A DNA stretch of 64,000 nt, taken from assembly GCF_001952855.1 (NCBI RefSeq), contig NZ_LPNO01000011.1, positions 62,886 to 126,885 of the forward strand, written 5' to 3'. The position numbers were made by a program, and so were the translations under genes. The notes beneath the pieces were generated by a model. The model was not told the origin of the DNA, did not search any database, and was given only the letters and a program-made list of their open reading frames with translations. Source of the DNA: Pseudomonas sp. ATCC PTA-122608. Lineage in GTDB: Bacteria > Pseudomonadota > Gammaproteobacteria > Pseudomonadales > Pseudomonadaceae. This document shows positions 48,817 through 57,486 of the stretch, piece after piece (the stretch's first letter is position 1; each line of letters starts with the position of its first letter).

Positions 48817-49003
48817 CCCTTTTGACGACCCAAACGCACACTTTTTCGTGCTGACCAATAGCTTAAATCAGCATTCACTCTGGCCGAAAACATTGCCCAG
48901 GCCGGAGGGCTGGACCACCGCGTTCGGCCCCGCACCGCGTCAGGACTGCCTGGACTTCACCGACCGCGAATGGCATGAAATGAACGCGCAGGACCCCGCG
49001 TGA
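48809..49003 (+). CDS. MbtH-like protein
   Basis: A 64-residue member of the MbtH family, small cytoplasmic activators of NRPS adenylation domains. The family signature is mostly there: NPFDDPNAHFFVLTNSLNQHSLWP, then the two later tryptophans of PRPEGWTTAFG and DREWHEMN. ATG 48809 follows CAGGAGA and overlaps the synthetase end by 8 nt, so coupled translation with its NRPS partner is expected. The stop overlaps the exporter's GTG by 3 nt. Confidence 0.92.
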   Translation: MDNPFDDPNAHFFVLTNSLNQHSLWPKTLPRPEGWTTAFGPAPRQDCLDFTDREWHEMNAQDPA

Positions 49004-50460
49004 ACGATATGGCGGGCACGCGCACCGGCCCTGACCTCAGCGCAAATTGGGGGCGAGCCCACGGGTTCGCGCTGTTCTCCCTGCTACTTGGGGCCTTTCT
49101 GCCACCGCTGGATTACTTCATCGTCAACCTCGCACTGCCCGCGATACGGACCGACCTGCACGCCAGCGACGCCCAGTTGCAACTCGTGGTGTCCGCGTAT
49201 GCTTGCGCATACGCCGTCGGCTTGATTACCGGAGGACGGCTGGGTGACCGCTATGGTCGCAAACGGCTTTTCCTGCTCGGGGTGGGTACGTTTATATGCG
49301 CCTCAATGCTGTGCGGCCTAGCCCACAGCCCCGATGCATTGATTGCTGGCAGGGTGCTCCAGGGCCTCTCGGCATCAATCATGGCGCCACAAGTACTGGC
49401 CTCGATCCGCGCGGTATTTCGCGCTGAACATCAGACCCGGATCACCGCCGTCTACGGCTTCGTCTTCGGGGTAGCGGCGATCGTCGGCCAGATGGGCGGT
49501 GGCGTACTGATCGACCTCAACGTGCTTGACCTAGGCTGGCGCGCGATTTTCCTGGTCAATGTGCCCGTTGGCGCAATCGTGCTATTGACCGCGTATTTCT
49601 GGGTGCCGGAAAGCCGCGCCAGTCGGCATGCCAGGCTGGACTTGGTCGGCGTATCACTGCTAACAGCAGTCCTGGTGATGGTGATCTACCCACTCACCCA
49701 AGGAGCCGAACAAGGCTGGCCCGCCTGGACGATTATCACCCTTATGCTCAGCGTACCCTTGCTATGGGCGTTCATTCGCGTCGAATCAAAGGTCGCTGCA
49801 CGTGGCGGCGACCCACTGATCGATTTGAAGGTCTTCGCTGAGCCGGTGATCGTGCTGGGGTTGATCGCAGGTTTTCTGTTCTACACCGACGGGGTGTTTT
49901 TCCTCGCATTTGGCATCTACCTGCAAGCCGGCCTGGGCTGGAGTGCAATGGATGCGGGCCTGCTGCTGATTCCCTTCGCCTGCGGCTTTATTGTCGGGCC
50001 ACTGCTGACACCAATACTGGTCAAGCACAGTGGGTACTGGGTCGTTCCCATCGGTTATCTGCTCATGTGCGGCGGCTTTGGTGCACTGGCCATTCAGGTT
50101 GGAACAGGCACTCTGCCTGGCGCTGAACAATATGCAGCCTTGCTGGTTGCCGGGATCGGACACGGCATCGTCTTGCCCTCCATCACCCGCGTCATTCTCG
50201 TCGAAGCGACACGGGAACAGGCCGGGCTTGTGTCGGGGCTGATCATCTCCACCCTGCAGATTGGTTCTGCCTTTGGCGTAGCGTTACTGGGCGGCCTGTT
50301 TTTTTCAGCCCTTGGCACCGACTCGGGGCCCGTTGCTTATGGACAGGCGCTGCAAGTCGCATTATTCGCGTTGATATCGCTGCTGCTGGTTTGTGTTGGC
50401 CTAGGTGTATGGATCACCGTATTGATAAGGCGCAGAACGCAGCGCCACGATTCACAGTAA
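49000..50460 (+). CDS. MFS exporter, DHA2 (14-helix) family
   Basis: A 486-residue inner-membrane transporter of the EmrB/QacA type with fourteen predicted helices. The family motif A is GGRLGDRYGRKRLF (near residue 80), motif C-like GFVFGVAAIVGQMGGGVL follows, and the N-terminal helix carries LPPLDYFIVNLALPAI. The GTG start at 49000 overlaps the MbtH stop (GTGA). Its place inside the operon indicates that it exports the NRPS product and may give self-protection. Confidence 0.9.
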   Translation: MNDMAGTRTGPDLSANWGRAHGFALFSLLLGAFLPPLDYFIVNLALPAIRTDLHASDAQLQLVVSAYACAYAVGLITGGRLGDRYGRKRLFLLGVGTFICASMLCGLAHSPDALIAGRVLQGLSASIMAPQVLASIRAVFRAEHQTRITAVYGFVFGVAAIVGQMGGGVLIDLNVLDLGWRAIFLVNVPVGAIVLLTAYFWVPESRASRHARLDLVGVSLLTAVLVMVIYPLTQGAEQGWPAWTIITLMLSVPLLWAFIRVESKVAARGGDPLIDLKVFAEPVIVLGLIAGFLFYTDGVFFLAFGIYLQAGLGWSAMDAGLLLIPFACGFIVGPLLTPILVKHSGYWVVPIGYLLMCGGFGALAIQVGTGTLPGAEQYAALLVAGIGHGIVLPSITRVILVEATREQAGLVSGLIISTLQIGSAFGVALLGGLFFSALGTDSGPVAYGQALQVALFALISLLLVCVGLGVWITVLIRRRTQRHDSQ

Positions 50461-50493
50461 CGACAGTAGATGCCCCGATTGGAGAGCGCTCCC

Positions 50494-52392
50494 ATGGAAC
50501 TGGAAGAAACCCCCTACGCAATTGCCGTGATCGGTACAGGCCCCCGAGGTGTCACAGTGATTGAAAGACTGGTGGCATTGCTGGTGCACAATGGCGAGAA
50601 ACGTCCCGTCGATATCTATGCAATTGACGCCACCGAAGTTGGCTGCGGGCAAATCTGGCGAACGGATCAGCCCGACTGCTTGCTGATGGACAACTCCATC
50701 GATGAAATCGCAATGTTCTCGGGAGCGCCCGACGATGGGCCTGCCCGGGCGGGACATGGGCCATCCATGAAGCAGTGGATCTACAGCCAGGTGCTGGAAC
50801 CAGCGGGTATCCACGTGGGTGATGTGTTCTACCCGGCACGCAAGGTCTATGGCCAATACCTTAAATTTGTATTCCAGGCGACGCAGGAACAGCTGCCCTC
50901 TCACCTGCGGATTATTGCGATTAAGTCAACGGTGAACGCTCTGCAAAAAGACCAAGGCATTTATCGGCTTCAACTCGACACTGGCGCCCAACTGCCGGCC
51001 AACAAAGTGGTGCTGTGCACGGGGCACGCCAGCCAAATCCCGAGACCGGATCAACGGCAACTGCAGGACTTTGCGGACCGGCATCCAGCGTTGACCTATA
51101 TTCCAGCGCAACCGGCCGCGCAGATGCCGTTGAGCACTATCGCTGCCGGGGACAGGGTGGGCGTGTTGGGGCTGGGCTTATCGTTTTACGATGTATTGAT
51201 GATGTTGACAGTCGGTCGGGGCGGTGTATTCACAACCCTGCCAAGTAATCGACTGCAGTACCTGGCATCGGGCAGGGAACCCGCGCTGATCGTTGCCGGG
51301 TCACGCAGCGGAGTACCAATCCCGGTACGCGGCCTCCAGCAGCGCAGCGTGAATTTCTCCTACACCCCCATTCTATTTACCAGCGAGCGCGTCCTCGGGC
51401 TGCGTTGTTCCGGCCTGCTGGACTTCAAGCGGGACATCTACCCATGGATTCTCGCAGAGGTAAACCTGGTCTACTTTCGGACCCTTATCGAACAACAATA
51501 CGGACATGCCGCGAGCCTGGACTTCGTCGAGCAAGTCTCAAGCTCAGTCAACCGTTTCAGTGACCCACTGGGACTTATCAAGCACGTTTTGCGGCAGTTC
51601 GCGTTAGAGACAACACCGCTTCTGGATCTGGAACGCAAGGCATGGCCCTTCATCGACCGCGAGTTCGGCAGCCCCCAGGCCTTTGAACAGGCCTTGTCAG
51701 CGTTGGTGGCGCGCGACCTGGAGGAAGCCTTGCAAGGTAACGTGATCAATCCACTCAAGGCAGCCATGGAAGTACTTCGAGATACTCGGGCCATTCAGCG
51801 CCTGGCCGTCGATTTCACCGGACTTGAGTCCCGGTCCCATAGAGACTTCGTGGCCCATGCCAGCCACCCCTTGTCATTCCTCAGCGCTGGCACGCCGATC
51901 CACCGGTCCCAGCAATTGCTGGCCCTCCTGAAACAAGGCCTGCTGCATATCATTGGGCCACGCACTGAAGTCACTACCGACGAGAGCACCGGCACGTTTG
52001 TCTTTTCCTCGGCCTGCGTCACCGGCTCAGACGTCAAGGTGGATAATCTGATTGACGCTCGCATTCCCAAGACCGATATCGCAAACGATCGCTCCGAGCT
52101 CACTCGCCAGCTGATTCGAGACGGTATCTGGCACAGCTATGTCAATGTCGGTGGCCCTCCCTATGACACTGGAGGCGTGGCCATCAGCGAGTCGCCATTT
52201 CACCCGCTGGACCGCCACGAGTGCGCGGAAAAAGACCTATATGTCCTGGGGATTCCCACCGAGCACACCCGCTGGTTCATGCAGGTGGGCATTATTCGTC
52301 CCGGGCAATATGGCAAAGGCCTAGGAATGGATGCCAACGATGTCGCCAGGGATATCTATAAGGAACTGGCCCCGGGCACATCGGGCAATTAG
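50494..52392 (+). CDS. FAD/NAD(P)-binding protein resembling CreE/FzmM-type amino acid N-oxygenases
   Basis: A 632-residue flavoprotein of the PF13454-type FAD/NAD(P)-binding family. The N-terminal FAD motif is VIGTGPRGVTVIERL, followed by GCGQIWRTDQPDCLLMDN, and a second dinucleotide motif GVLGLGLSFYDVLMMLTVGRGG occurs near residue 225, then YLASGREPALIVAGSRSGVP. These match my memory of the group containing the aspartate N-oxygenases CreE and FzmM (nitrosuccinate formation), also in length (~630). ATG 50494 follows GGAGAG; ATG 50470 is an alternative. It is the last gene of the cluster and probably oxidises an amine nitrogen of a building block or of the dipeptide (inference). Confidence 0.75.
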   Translation: MELEETPYAIAVIGTGPRGVTVIERLVALLVHNGEKRPVDIYAIDATEVGCGQIWRTDQPDCLLMDNSIDEIAMFSGAPDDGPARAGHGPSMKQWIYSQVLEPAGIHVGDVFYPARKVYGQYLKFVFQATQEQLPSHLRIIAIKSTVNALQKDQGIYRLQLDTGAQLPANKVVLCTGHASQIPRPDQRQLQDFADRHPALTYIPAQPAAQMPLSTIAAGDRVGVLGLGLSFYDVLMMLTVGRGGVFTTLPSNRLQYLASGREPALIVAGSRSGVPIPVRGLQQRSVNFSYTPILFTSERVLGLRCSGLLDFKRDIYPWILAEVNLVYFRTLIEQQYGHAASLDFVEQVSSSVNRFSDPLGLIKHVLRQFALETTPLLDLERKAWPFIDREFGSPQAFEQALSALVARDLEEALQGNVINPLKAAMEVLRDTRAIQRLAVDFTGLESRSHRDFVAHASHPLSFLSAGTPIHRSQQLLALLKQGLLHIIGPRTEVTTDESTGTFVFSSACVTGSDVKVDNLIDARIPKTDIANDRSELTRQLIRDGIWHSYVNVGGPPYDTGGVAISESPFHPLDRHECAEKDLYVLGIPTEHTRWFMQVGIIRPGQYGKGLGMDANDVARDIYKELAPGTSGN

Positions 52393-52394
52393 GT

Positions 52395-53927
52395 TCAGCT
52401 CATCAGCGGTGTCGCATCGGCTGTAACTTGCCGTCTCGGCGCCGCCATCTCAAACAACTGCTCCACCCGCGCACTCTCCTCCTCACTCGGCTTGATCGCC
52501 AATGCACACGCCACAAAAATCCCCGCATTGACCACCAACCCGACGATCCCGCTGGTCAACGAGCCCAGCCCGGGAATGTCGTCCGGGTACAGCGTCGTCA
52601 GTACAATCGCCACCACAATCCCCGCCAGCATCCCGGCAATCGCGCCTTCCTTGTTGCCGCGGCGGCTGAAGATCCCGAAGAACAGCGGCACCGCCAATTG
52701 GATAATCCCCTGGTAGGAAATCTGCGCCAGCAATTGCAGCCGCGCGTAGTCAAAGGTCAGGTACGCCAGCACCGAGGCGGCAACGATAAACACCACCATC
52801 CCGGACTTGGCCAGCAGCGTCAGTTGCCGGTCGGTACGGGGAGTGTTCCAGGTGGCCAGGTCGTTGGCGAACTGGGTGCCGCATACCTGCACGCAGCCGT
52901 CGACGTGGCCGATGCTCGCCGCCAGTACGATGACGATCGCCAGCGCCAGCATCCACGGCCCGCCGATGTCGAACAGCGAGAGGAACCAGCCTTGTTGCGG
53001 GTGCGCGATGACGTTCGGGTCCTGGCTGATGGCCGCGGCGAACAGCATCAGAATCCCGTAGAAACCACCCACCAGCAGGATCGTATACAGCGTGCCTTTC
53101 TTCACCGCCTTGACGCCGCTGGCGGTGTAGATGCGCTGGAAGCTCATGGGCCAGCACATCGAGCCGATCACCCCGGTGAAGATCAGGCTGAACATATACA
53201 GCGGGCCATAGCCGGTGCCGCTGGCGCCGGGAATCAGCAGCATCTTCGCCGGCAGGTGCGCCAGGTTGGAGAACGACGCCTGGTCGCCGAACAGCAGGAA
53301 CACACACAGCGCTGCGCACACGACATAAGCGATCAGGCCCTGGAACATGTCGGTCATGATCAGCCCGCGCATGCCCATGCTCACGGTCCAGTACTGGCGC
53401 ACCAGCACCACCACCACGCCGGCGATCAGGCAGGTGGTGACGCCCCAGCGGCCGAAGCTGGCGAACTGGAACAGCATCGCCAAGGCCTGGATGCCCATCA
53501 CCACCCACGGGAACACCGAGATGATGCCGATGATCGAGGCCACGCGCTTGACCACCGGGCTGTTGAAACGCATGCCGAGCAAGTCCGGCTGGGTGCGCAG
53601 GTTGAAACGCTGGCCCCAGGTCCAGGCGCGGCGGGCCATCAGGTACATCGCCGTCACGCCAAGGGTGGCGTAGACCATGCCGTAGAAGCCTAGGGCGCCG
53701 CCGATGGTCAGGGCGAAAAACGCGGTAAAGGTCGAGCCCGGCCACCAGGAGTTGGTGTAACACATGGCGATGTACCACGGCCCATAGGAGCGCCCGCCTA
53801 CGGCGTAGTCAGAAAAACTCGTGCTCTCGCGGTTGGTGGCGTACAGCACGGCAATCATCCCGGCCAGAAACAGGCCGATGACGCCGAAGGTGATAAAGAG
53901 GTTGGCATCGCTGGTGGTGCTGATCAT
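52395..53927 (-). CDS. Sodium:solute symporter (SSS) family transporter
   Basis: A 510-residue inner-membrane protein with about thirteen hydrophobic segments, related to the PutP/PanF family. Landmarks are TSFSDYAVGGRSYGPWYIAMCYTNSWWPGSTF (family consensus, read in pieces), GMYATLG-type helix 3, and QVCGTQFANDL in the core. The solute is unknown. It overlaps the small partner gene by 4 nt (ATGA), a common pairing. The start was set at ATG 53927; an in-frame extension to 53987 lies within that partner gene. It converges with the NRPS cluster, 2 bp from its last stop codon. Confidence 0.87.
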   Translation of the reverse strand: MISTTSDANLFITFGVIGLFLAGMIAVLYATNRESTSFSDYAVGGRSYGPWYIAMCYTNSWWPGSTFTAFFALTIGGALGFYGMVYATLGVTAMYLMARRAWTWGQRFNLRTQPDLLGMRFNSPVVKRVASIIGIISVFPWVVMGIQALAMLFQFASFGRWGVTTCLIAGVVVVLVRQYWTVSMGMRGLIMTDMFQGLIAYVVCAALCVFLLFGDQASFSNLAHLPAKMLLIPGASGTGYGPLYMFSLIFTGVIGSMCWPMSFQRIYTASGVKAVKKGTLYTILLVGGFYGILMLFAAAISQDPNVIAHPQQGWFLSLFDIGGPWMLALAIVIVLAASIGHVDGCVQVCGTQFANDLATWNTPRTDRQLTLLAKSGMVVFIVAASVLAYLTFDYARLQLLAQISYQGIIQLAVPLFFGIFSRRGNKEGAIAGMLAGIVVAIVLTTLYPDDIPGLGSLTSGIVGLVVNAGIFVACALAIKPSEEESARVEQLFEMAAPRRQVTADATPLMS

Positions 53928-54178
53928 TGCGCATCCCCCTCTTCGGGTATTTCGCCGGCTTTCAGCTCGGCGACGTACAACGCCCACAGGCCTACGCCCG
54001 CGAGGACGGCAATGGCGATCCAGTAGAAGATCGGCAACGGAATGCCCAGTACCAATGCGGTACTGCCGCTCACGCTCAAATAGAACGGCGGGAATAAGGC
54101 GAACATCAGCAACAGGAAAAAATACACGCCGAAAATTTGGCTTTTCAGGCGTCCGGGTGGCGCGCTATCGGATTTCAT
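53924..54178 (-). CDS. Small two-helix membrane protein paired with SSS symporter (DUF3311-like)
   Basis: An 84-residue protein with two hydrophobic helices (FGVYFFLLLMFALFPPFYLSV; IFYWIAIAVLAGVGLWALYVAEL) and the GIPLPIFYW motif in between, resembling the DUF3311 subunits that accompany sodium:solute symporters. ATG 54178 follows AAGGAGC; the longer frame has no ribosome-binding site. Translation is coupled to the symporter by a 4-nt overlap. The 130 bp upstream probably contains a promoter. Confidence 0.75.
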   Translation of the reverse strand: MKSDSAPPGRLKSQIFGVYFFLLLMFALFPPFYLSVSGSTALVLGIPLPIFYWIAIAVLAGVGLWALYVAELKAGEIPEEGDAQ

Positions 54179-54308
54179 GAGTCGGGTGCTCCTTGAATTT
54201 GTGGATCGTTTTTTTGTGTGATCAAACAAAAATCAAGCAGTGAAAACGCAGGCACCAATCGGCGCCCAAGTGACTTCATTCAATGCATTATTGTTGTAGG
54301 GCGCAGGC

Positions 54309-55244
54309 TCAAGCCTGTCTTAGCCAGGTTTCCCATTGCGAATCGTTGATGAGGCTGCGGGCCCGCATGTGCTTCCAGGTGCCGTATTTGTAGAAGTCGA
54401 ATTCCAGCTGCGACACCGCGTGCTGCACCATCGCCCAGGTCGACCATTTGATGTCCGCCAGGGCTTTGTGCAACTTGATGCGTGCGAGGTTCTGCGGGGT
54501 GACCTGGCCGAAGTAGTCCTCGATCAGGGCCAGCTCCATTTCATCGGTGAAAAACATCTCGCCGAACCACAGCGCCAGTTCGTAATGCCGGTCGTTGTTG
54601 GAGGCGTATTCAAAGTCCACCAGGCGAATTTGCCGACGGTCGTTGAGCATGAAATTACCCGCCAGGGTGTCGTTCATGCAGGGTGCCAAATCCATGCCCG
54701 AGGCTTGCAGCACGCCCCGGGCGCGATCGCATTGGCGGCGCAGCCAGGCATCGTCGGCGGGCTTGCAGCCGTTGAGTTGCTCCACTTGGCGCTGGTGCTC
54801 GGCGATCATGTCGAACACGGTTTTGGTCTGCACCAACGGCGGCTGGTCGTTGAAGGCCTTGAGGGCATGCAGCGCGTTATGGCGCACGTCGCGGTCGAGA
54901 AAGTCATGGTTGGACGAGGCGCGCCAGCCTTCCATGAACTCGAAGACTTCCACGCCGAACTCTTCAAGGAAGGCAAACACCGGCGCGCCATAACCGGTTT
55001 GCGCGGCCTTGAGGCTGGCATCGTGGGCAGTGCGGCGGTCGATAAACATCTCGGTACCCACCCCCGGCACCTTGAAGAAATACGCGGTGTCGATCCCGGC
55101 CACTTCCACCCGCCAGTTGGTGTTGGAGATCCCGCCGCTGACCGGCTCATAACGAATGCCGGTGCCGCCCCAACTGGCAACCCCGCGCACCGCCGCTTCC
55201 AGCTGACACTCCTGTGGCGTACACGCCTCACCTAACGCTTTCAT
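54309..55244 (-). CDS. Choline/ethanolamine kinase-like phosphotransferase (second of a pair)
   Basis: A 311-residue cytoplasmic kinase-fold protein. YEPVSGGISNTNWRVE is the nucleotide-binding start, CMNDTLAGNFMLN is the catalytic loop (with N rather than the usual HGD at the first position, i.e. CMNDTLAGN), and RLVDFEYASNNDRHYELALWFGE is the metal-binding DFEYA segment typical of choline/ethanolamine kinases. It overlaps the upstream paralog by 4 nt (ATGA). The substrate is probably an amino alcohol (inference). Confidence 0.82.
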   Translation of the reverse strand: MKALGEACTPQECQLEAAVRGVASWGGTGIRYEPVSGGISNTNWRVEVAGIDTAYFFKVPGVGTEMFIDRRTAHDASLKAAQTGYGAPVFAFLEEFGVEVFEFMEGWRASSNHDFLDRDVRHNALHALKAFNDQPPLVQTKTVFDMIAEHQRQVEQLNGCKPADDAWLRRQCDRARGVLQASGMDLAPCMNDTLAGNFMLNDRRQIRLVDFEYASNNDRHYELALWFGEMFFTDEMELALIEDYFGQVTPQNLARIKLHKALADIKWSTWAMVQHAVSQLEFDFYKYGTWKHMRARSLINDSQWETWLRQA

Positions 55245-56197
55245 GCCTGCCCCTCCTGTACCTGACGTAGCCAACCTTCGAACCGTGGGTCTTGCAAACC
55301 CTGGCGGCAGCGCAACAGCGTCCACTGCCCGACCTTGGAGAACTCCAACGGCCGCGCCGAAGTAGCGCCGACCCACAGCCCCCAAAGGGTCCAGTACCAA
55401 TCGTTGATCAAGGCGTACAAGCGGCAGCGGGCGTAGTCGCTTTCGCGGCATTCGCCGGCCCAGGCGACAATGCCTTCGCGCCAGTCGCTTTCGAAGACAT
55501 ATAGTTCGTTGAGACTGATGGCCACGTCGTACCAGGGATCGCCGCAGCCAGCGTAGTCGAAGTCGATCAGTTGCAAGGCGCCGTCCGGGCCAATCATCAC
55601 GTTGCTCGCCACGCCGTCGCCGTGCAGCGGTACCGAGTCGCTGGCGCTCAGTTGCAGCGAGGTCCAGGCCAGGTCAATGCAGGTGCTGATCCAGGCGTGG
55701 TCGATGGGCAAGGCCACGCTGTAGCGCACGCATAACTCACGCAGGTGCTGGATGTCTTGCAACGGCGAGCGGGTAAAACCCGGCGAGGTGCCGGCCTGCA
55801 GTTGTTTCTTCAGGGCCCACAGCGCTTGCAGGCGCCGGGGTGGCATCAATTCGTCGAGGCGCGCCCAGCGCCATTCGCTGGCGGGCAAGGCATCCAGCAG
55901 CAACACCCCGGCCGCGGCATCCACCAGGCGCACACCGGGCGTCACGTCGCAATCCGCCGCCAGTTGGGTGGCGCGGGCGGTGCGTTCGATGTCGATCAGC
56001 GCACGCATGTCGTCATGCAGGACCTTGGCGTAACACTGGCCCCACGGGGCGGTGACGGTATAACCGGTCCACTCGGTGGCCAGGCGCACCGGCGAGGCAA
56101 TCCCGGCGGTGCCCTCTTCGATCACCACATGGGCGGACAAGCCGGCGGCCTCCAGGGCGCCCAGCAGCCGTGACTTTGCTTGCAAACGACTCGACAT
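55241..56197 (-). CDS. Choline/ethanolamine kinase-like phosphotransferase (first of a pair)
   Basis: A 318-residue kinase-fold protein with the canonical catalytic loop LHGDGVASNVM and the metal-binding QLIDFDYAGCGDPWYDVAISLNE. The N-terminal half contains the diverged nucleotide-binding region. Unlike its neighbour it retains HGD in the catalytic loop. The two kinases are arranged head to tail with overlapping stop and start codons, so they could act as a complex or on successive substrates (inference). Confidence 0.84.
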   Translation of the reverse strand: MSSRLQAKSRLLGALEAAGLSAHVVIEEGTAGIASPVRLATEWTGYTVTAPWGQCYAKVLHDDMRALIDIERTARATQLAADCDVTPGVRLVDAAAGVLLLDALPASEWRWARLDELMPPRRLQALWALKKQLQAGTSPGFTRSPLQDIQHLRELCVRYSVALPIDHAWISTCIDLAWTSLQLSASDSVPLHGDGVASNVMIGPDGALQLIDFDYAGCGDPWYDVAISLNELYVFESDWREGIVAWAGECRESDYARCRLYALINDWYWTLWGLWVGATSARPLEFSKVGQWTLLRCRQGLQDPRFEGWLRQVQEGQA

Positions 56198-56205
56198 GGC
56201 AGACC

Positions 56206-57486
56206 TCAGCGGTAGGCGTTGGGGGTGGAACAGGCGCGGTGCAGCAACGCGGTCAGCATGTGCAAACCGTTGCGCATGTCCTGCTCGTTGGTGAACTCCG
56301 CTTCGTTATGGGACACGCCATTGCTGCTCGGGATAAACAGCAGGCACACCGGGTAGTGCCGGCTCAGGCTGATGGCGTCGTGGCCTGACACAGTGACGCT
56401 GTTGCCGATGGGCAAGCCCAGTTGCTGGCCGACGCTGTAGGCCAGTTCGGAAAATCCGTGGTGCAGGTGCGTCGGCTCACGCAGGGCGCGGCTTTCGACG
56501 GTGTAGTCCGTTGACGTGGCGCTGGCGGTGGCCTTGAGGCACGCATCCAGGCGCTCACCCGCAGCGGCCAGCAACTCAGTGTCTGGCGAACGGTATTCCA
56601 CATGCAGCGTCACGCTGGACGGCACAACGTTGGGAGAATTGGGGTAAATCTCCAGGCGCCCCACCGAGCTGTGCAGTTGCACACCGTGCAAGTCGGCCTC
56701 GGCCCGCACAGCGGTGATCGCGTGGGCGGCGGCCAGCAAGGCATCCTTGCGCGCGGCCATGGGCGTTGGGCCCGTGTGGTTCTGTTCGCCGATGAAACGA
56801 ATCCGTTGCTTGAGGGCGGCCCAGGTGTCGCGGACCACACCGATGGCCAGGCCGTCGCGCTCAAGGCCGCCGCCTTGTTCGACGTGGATTTCCACATAAC
56901 CGGCGACGTCCAGCGCGATCTTGCCTTCCCCCAGATAACCAATCTGTTGCAGCGCATGCTTGAGGCTGATGCCATCGCCATCGCGGCAGGCCCAGGCGTC
57001 TTGCAGGGCCAGGTCGCCGGTGAACACGCTACTGCCGATCAGGCTGGGCTGGAAGCGCGCGCCCTCCTCGTTGGTCCAGTTCACCACCGCCAGGTTGCAC
57101 GCCGGGACTTCACCGCGTTCGCGCAACTGCCGGGCCACGCTGGCCACCGCGACCGCGCCGGCCAGCACGCCATACACGCCATCAAAGCGCCCGGCACTTG
57201 GCTGGCTGTCCAGATGCGAGCCACACAGCACGTAGGGGGCGTCTGGATTAAAGGTGATCAACCCGAACATATTCCCCACTGCATCCACGCGCACTTCAAA
57301 GCCGCGTTCAGTCAGCCAGCCCGCGAACACGTCGCGCACGGCGCCGTCTTCGGCCGAGGCGGCCAGTCGATGCAGCCCTCCGGCCTGGGTCGCGCCGATG
57401 GCTGAGGTGTCGCGGAACAGCGCCTCGAAGGTTGCAAGGTCCTGTTCACTGGGCGACAGCAACTCAGGGGTAAAGGATGTCGACAT
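56206..57486 (-). CDS. Zn-dependent amidohydrolase, M20 allantoate amidohydrolase/N-carbamoylase type
   Basis: A 426-residue cytoplasmic hydrolase. All metal ligands of the AllC/HyuC family are visible: CGSHLDSQPSAGRFDGVYG (His, Asp), VVNWTNEEGARFQPS (Glu-Glu), VEIHVEQG (His) and TVSGHDAISLS (final His). GEQNHTGPTPMAARKDAL is the lid/dimer region. It hydrolyses a ureido or amide bond; the exact substrate is not known. ATG 57486 lies within the end of the DeoR gene (23-nt overlap), so it is cotranscribed with it. Confidence 0.88.
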   Translation of the reverse strand: MSTSFTPELLSPSEQDLATFEALFRDTSAIGATQAGGLHRLAASAEDGAVRDVFAGWLTERGFEVRVDAVGNMFGLITFNPDAPYVLCGSHLDSQPSAGRFDGVYGVLAGAVAVASVARQLRERGEVPACNLAVVNWTNEEGARFQPSLIGSSVFTGDLALQDAWACRDGDGISLKHALQQIGYLGEGKIALDVAGYVEIHVEQGGGLERDGLAIGVVRDTWAALKQRIRFIGEQNHTGPTPMAARKDALLAAAHAITAVRAEADLHGVQLHSSVGRLEIYPNSPNVVPSSVTLHVEYRSPDTELLAAAGERLDACLKATASATSTDYTVESRALREPTHLHHGFSELAYSVGQQLGLPIGNSVTVSGHDAISLSRHYPVCLLFIPSSNGVSHNEAEFTNEQDMRNGLHMLTALLHRACSTPNAYR

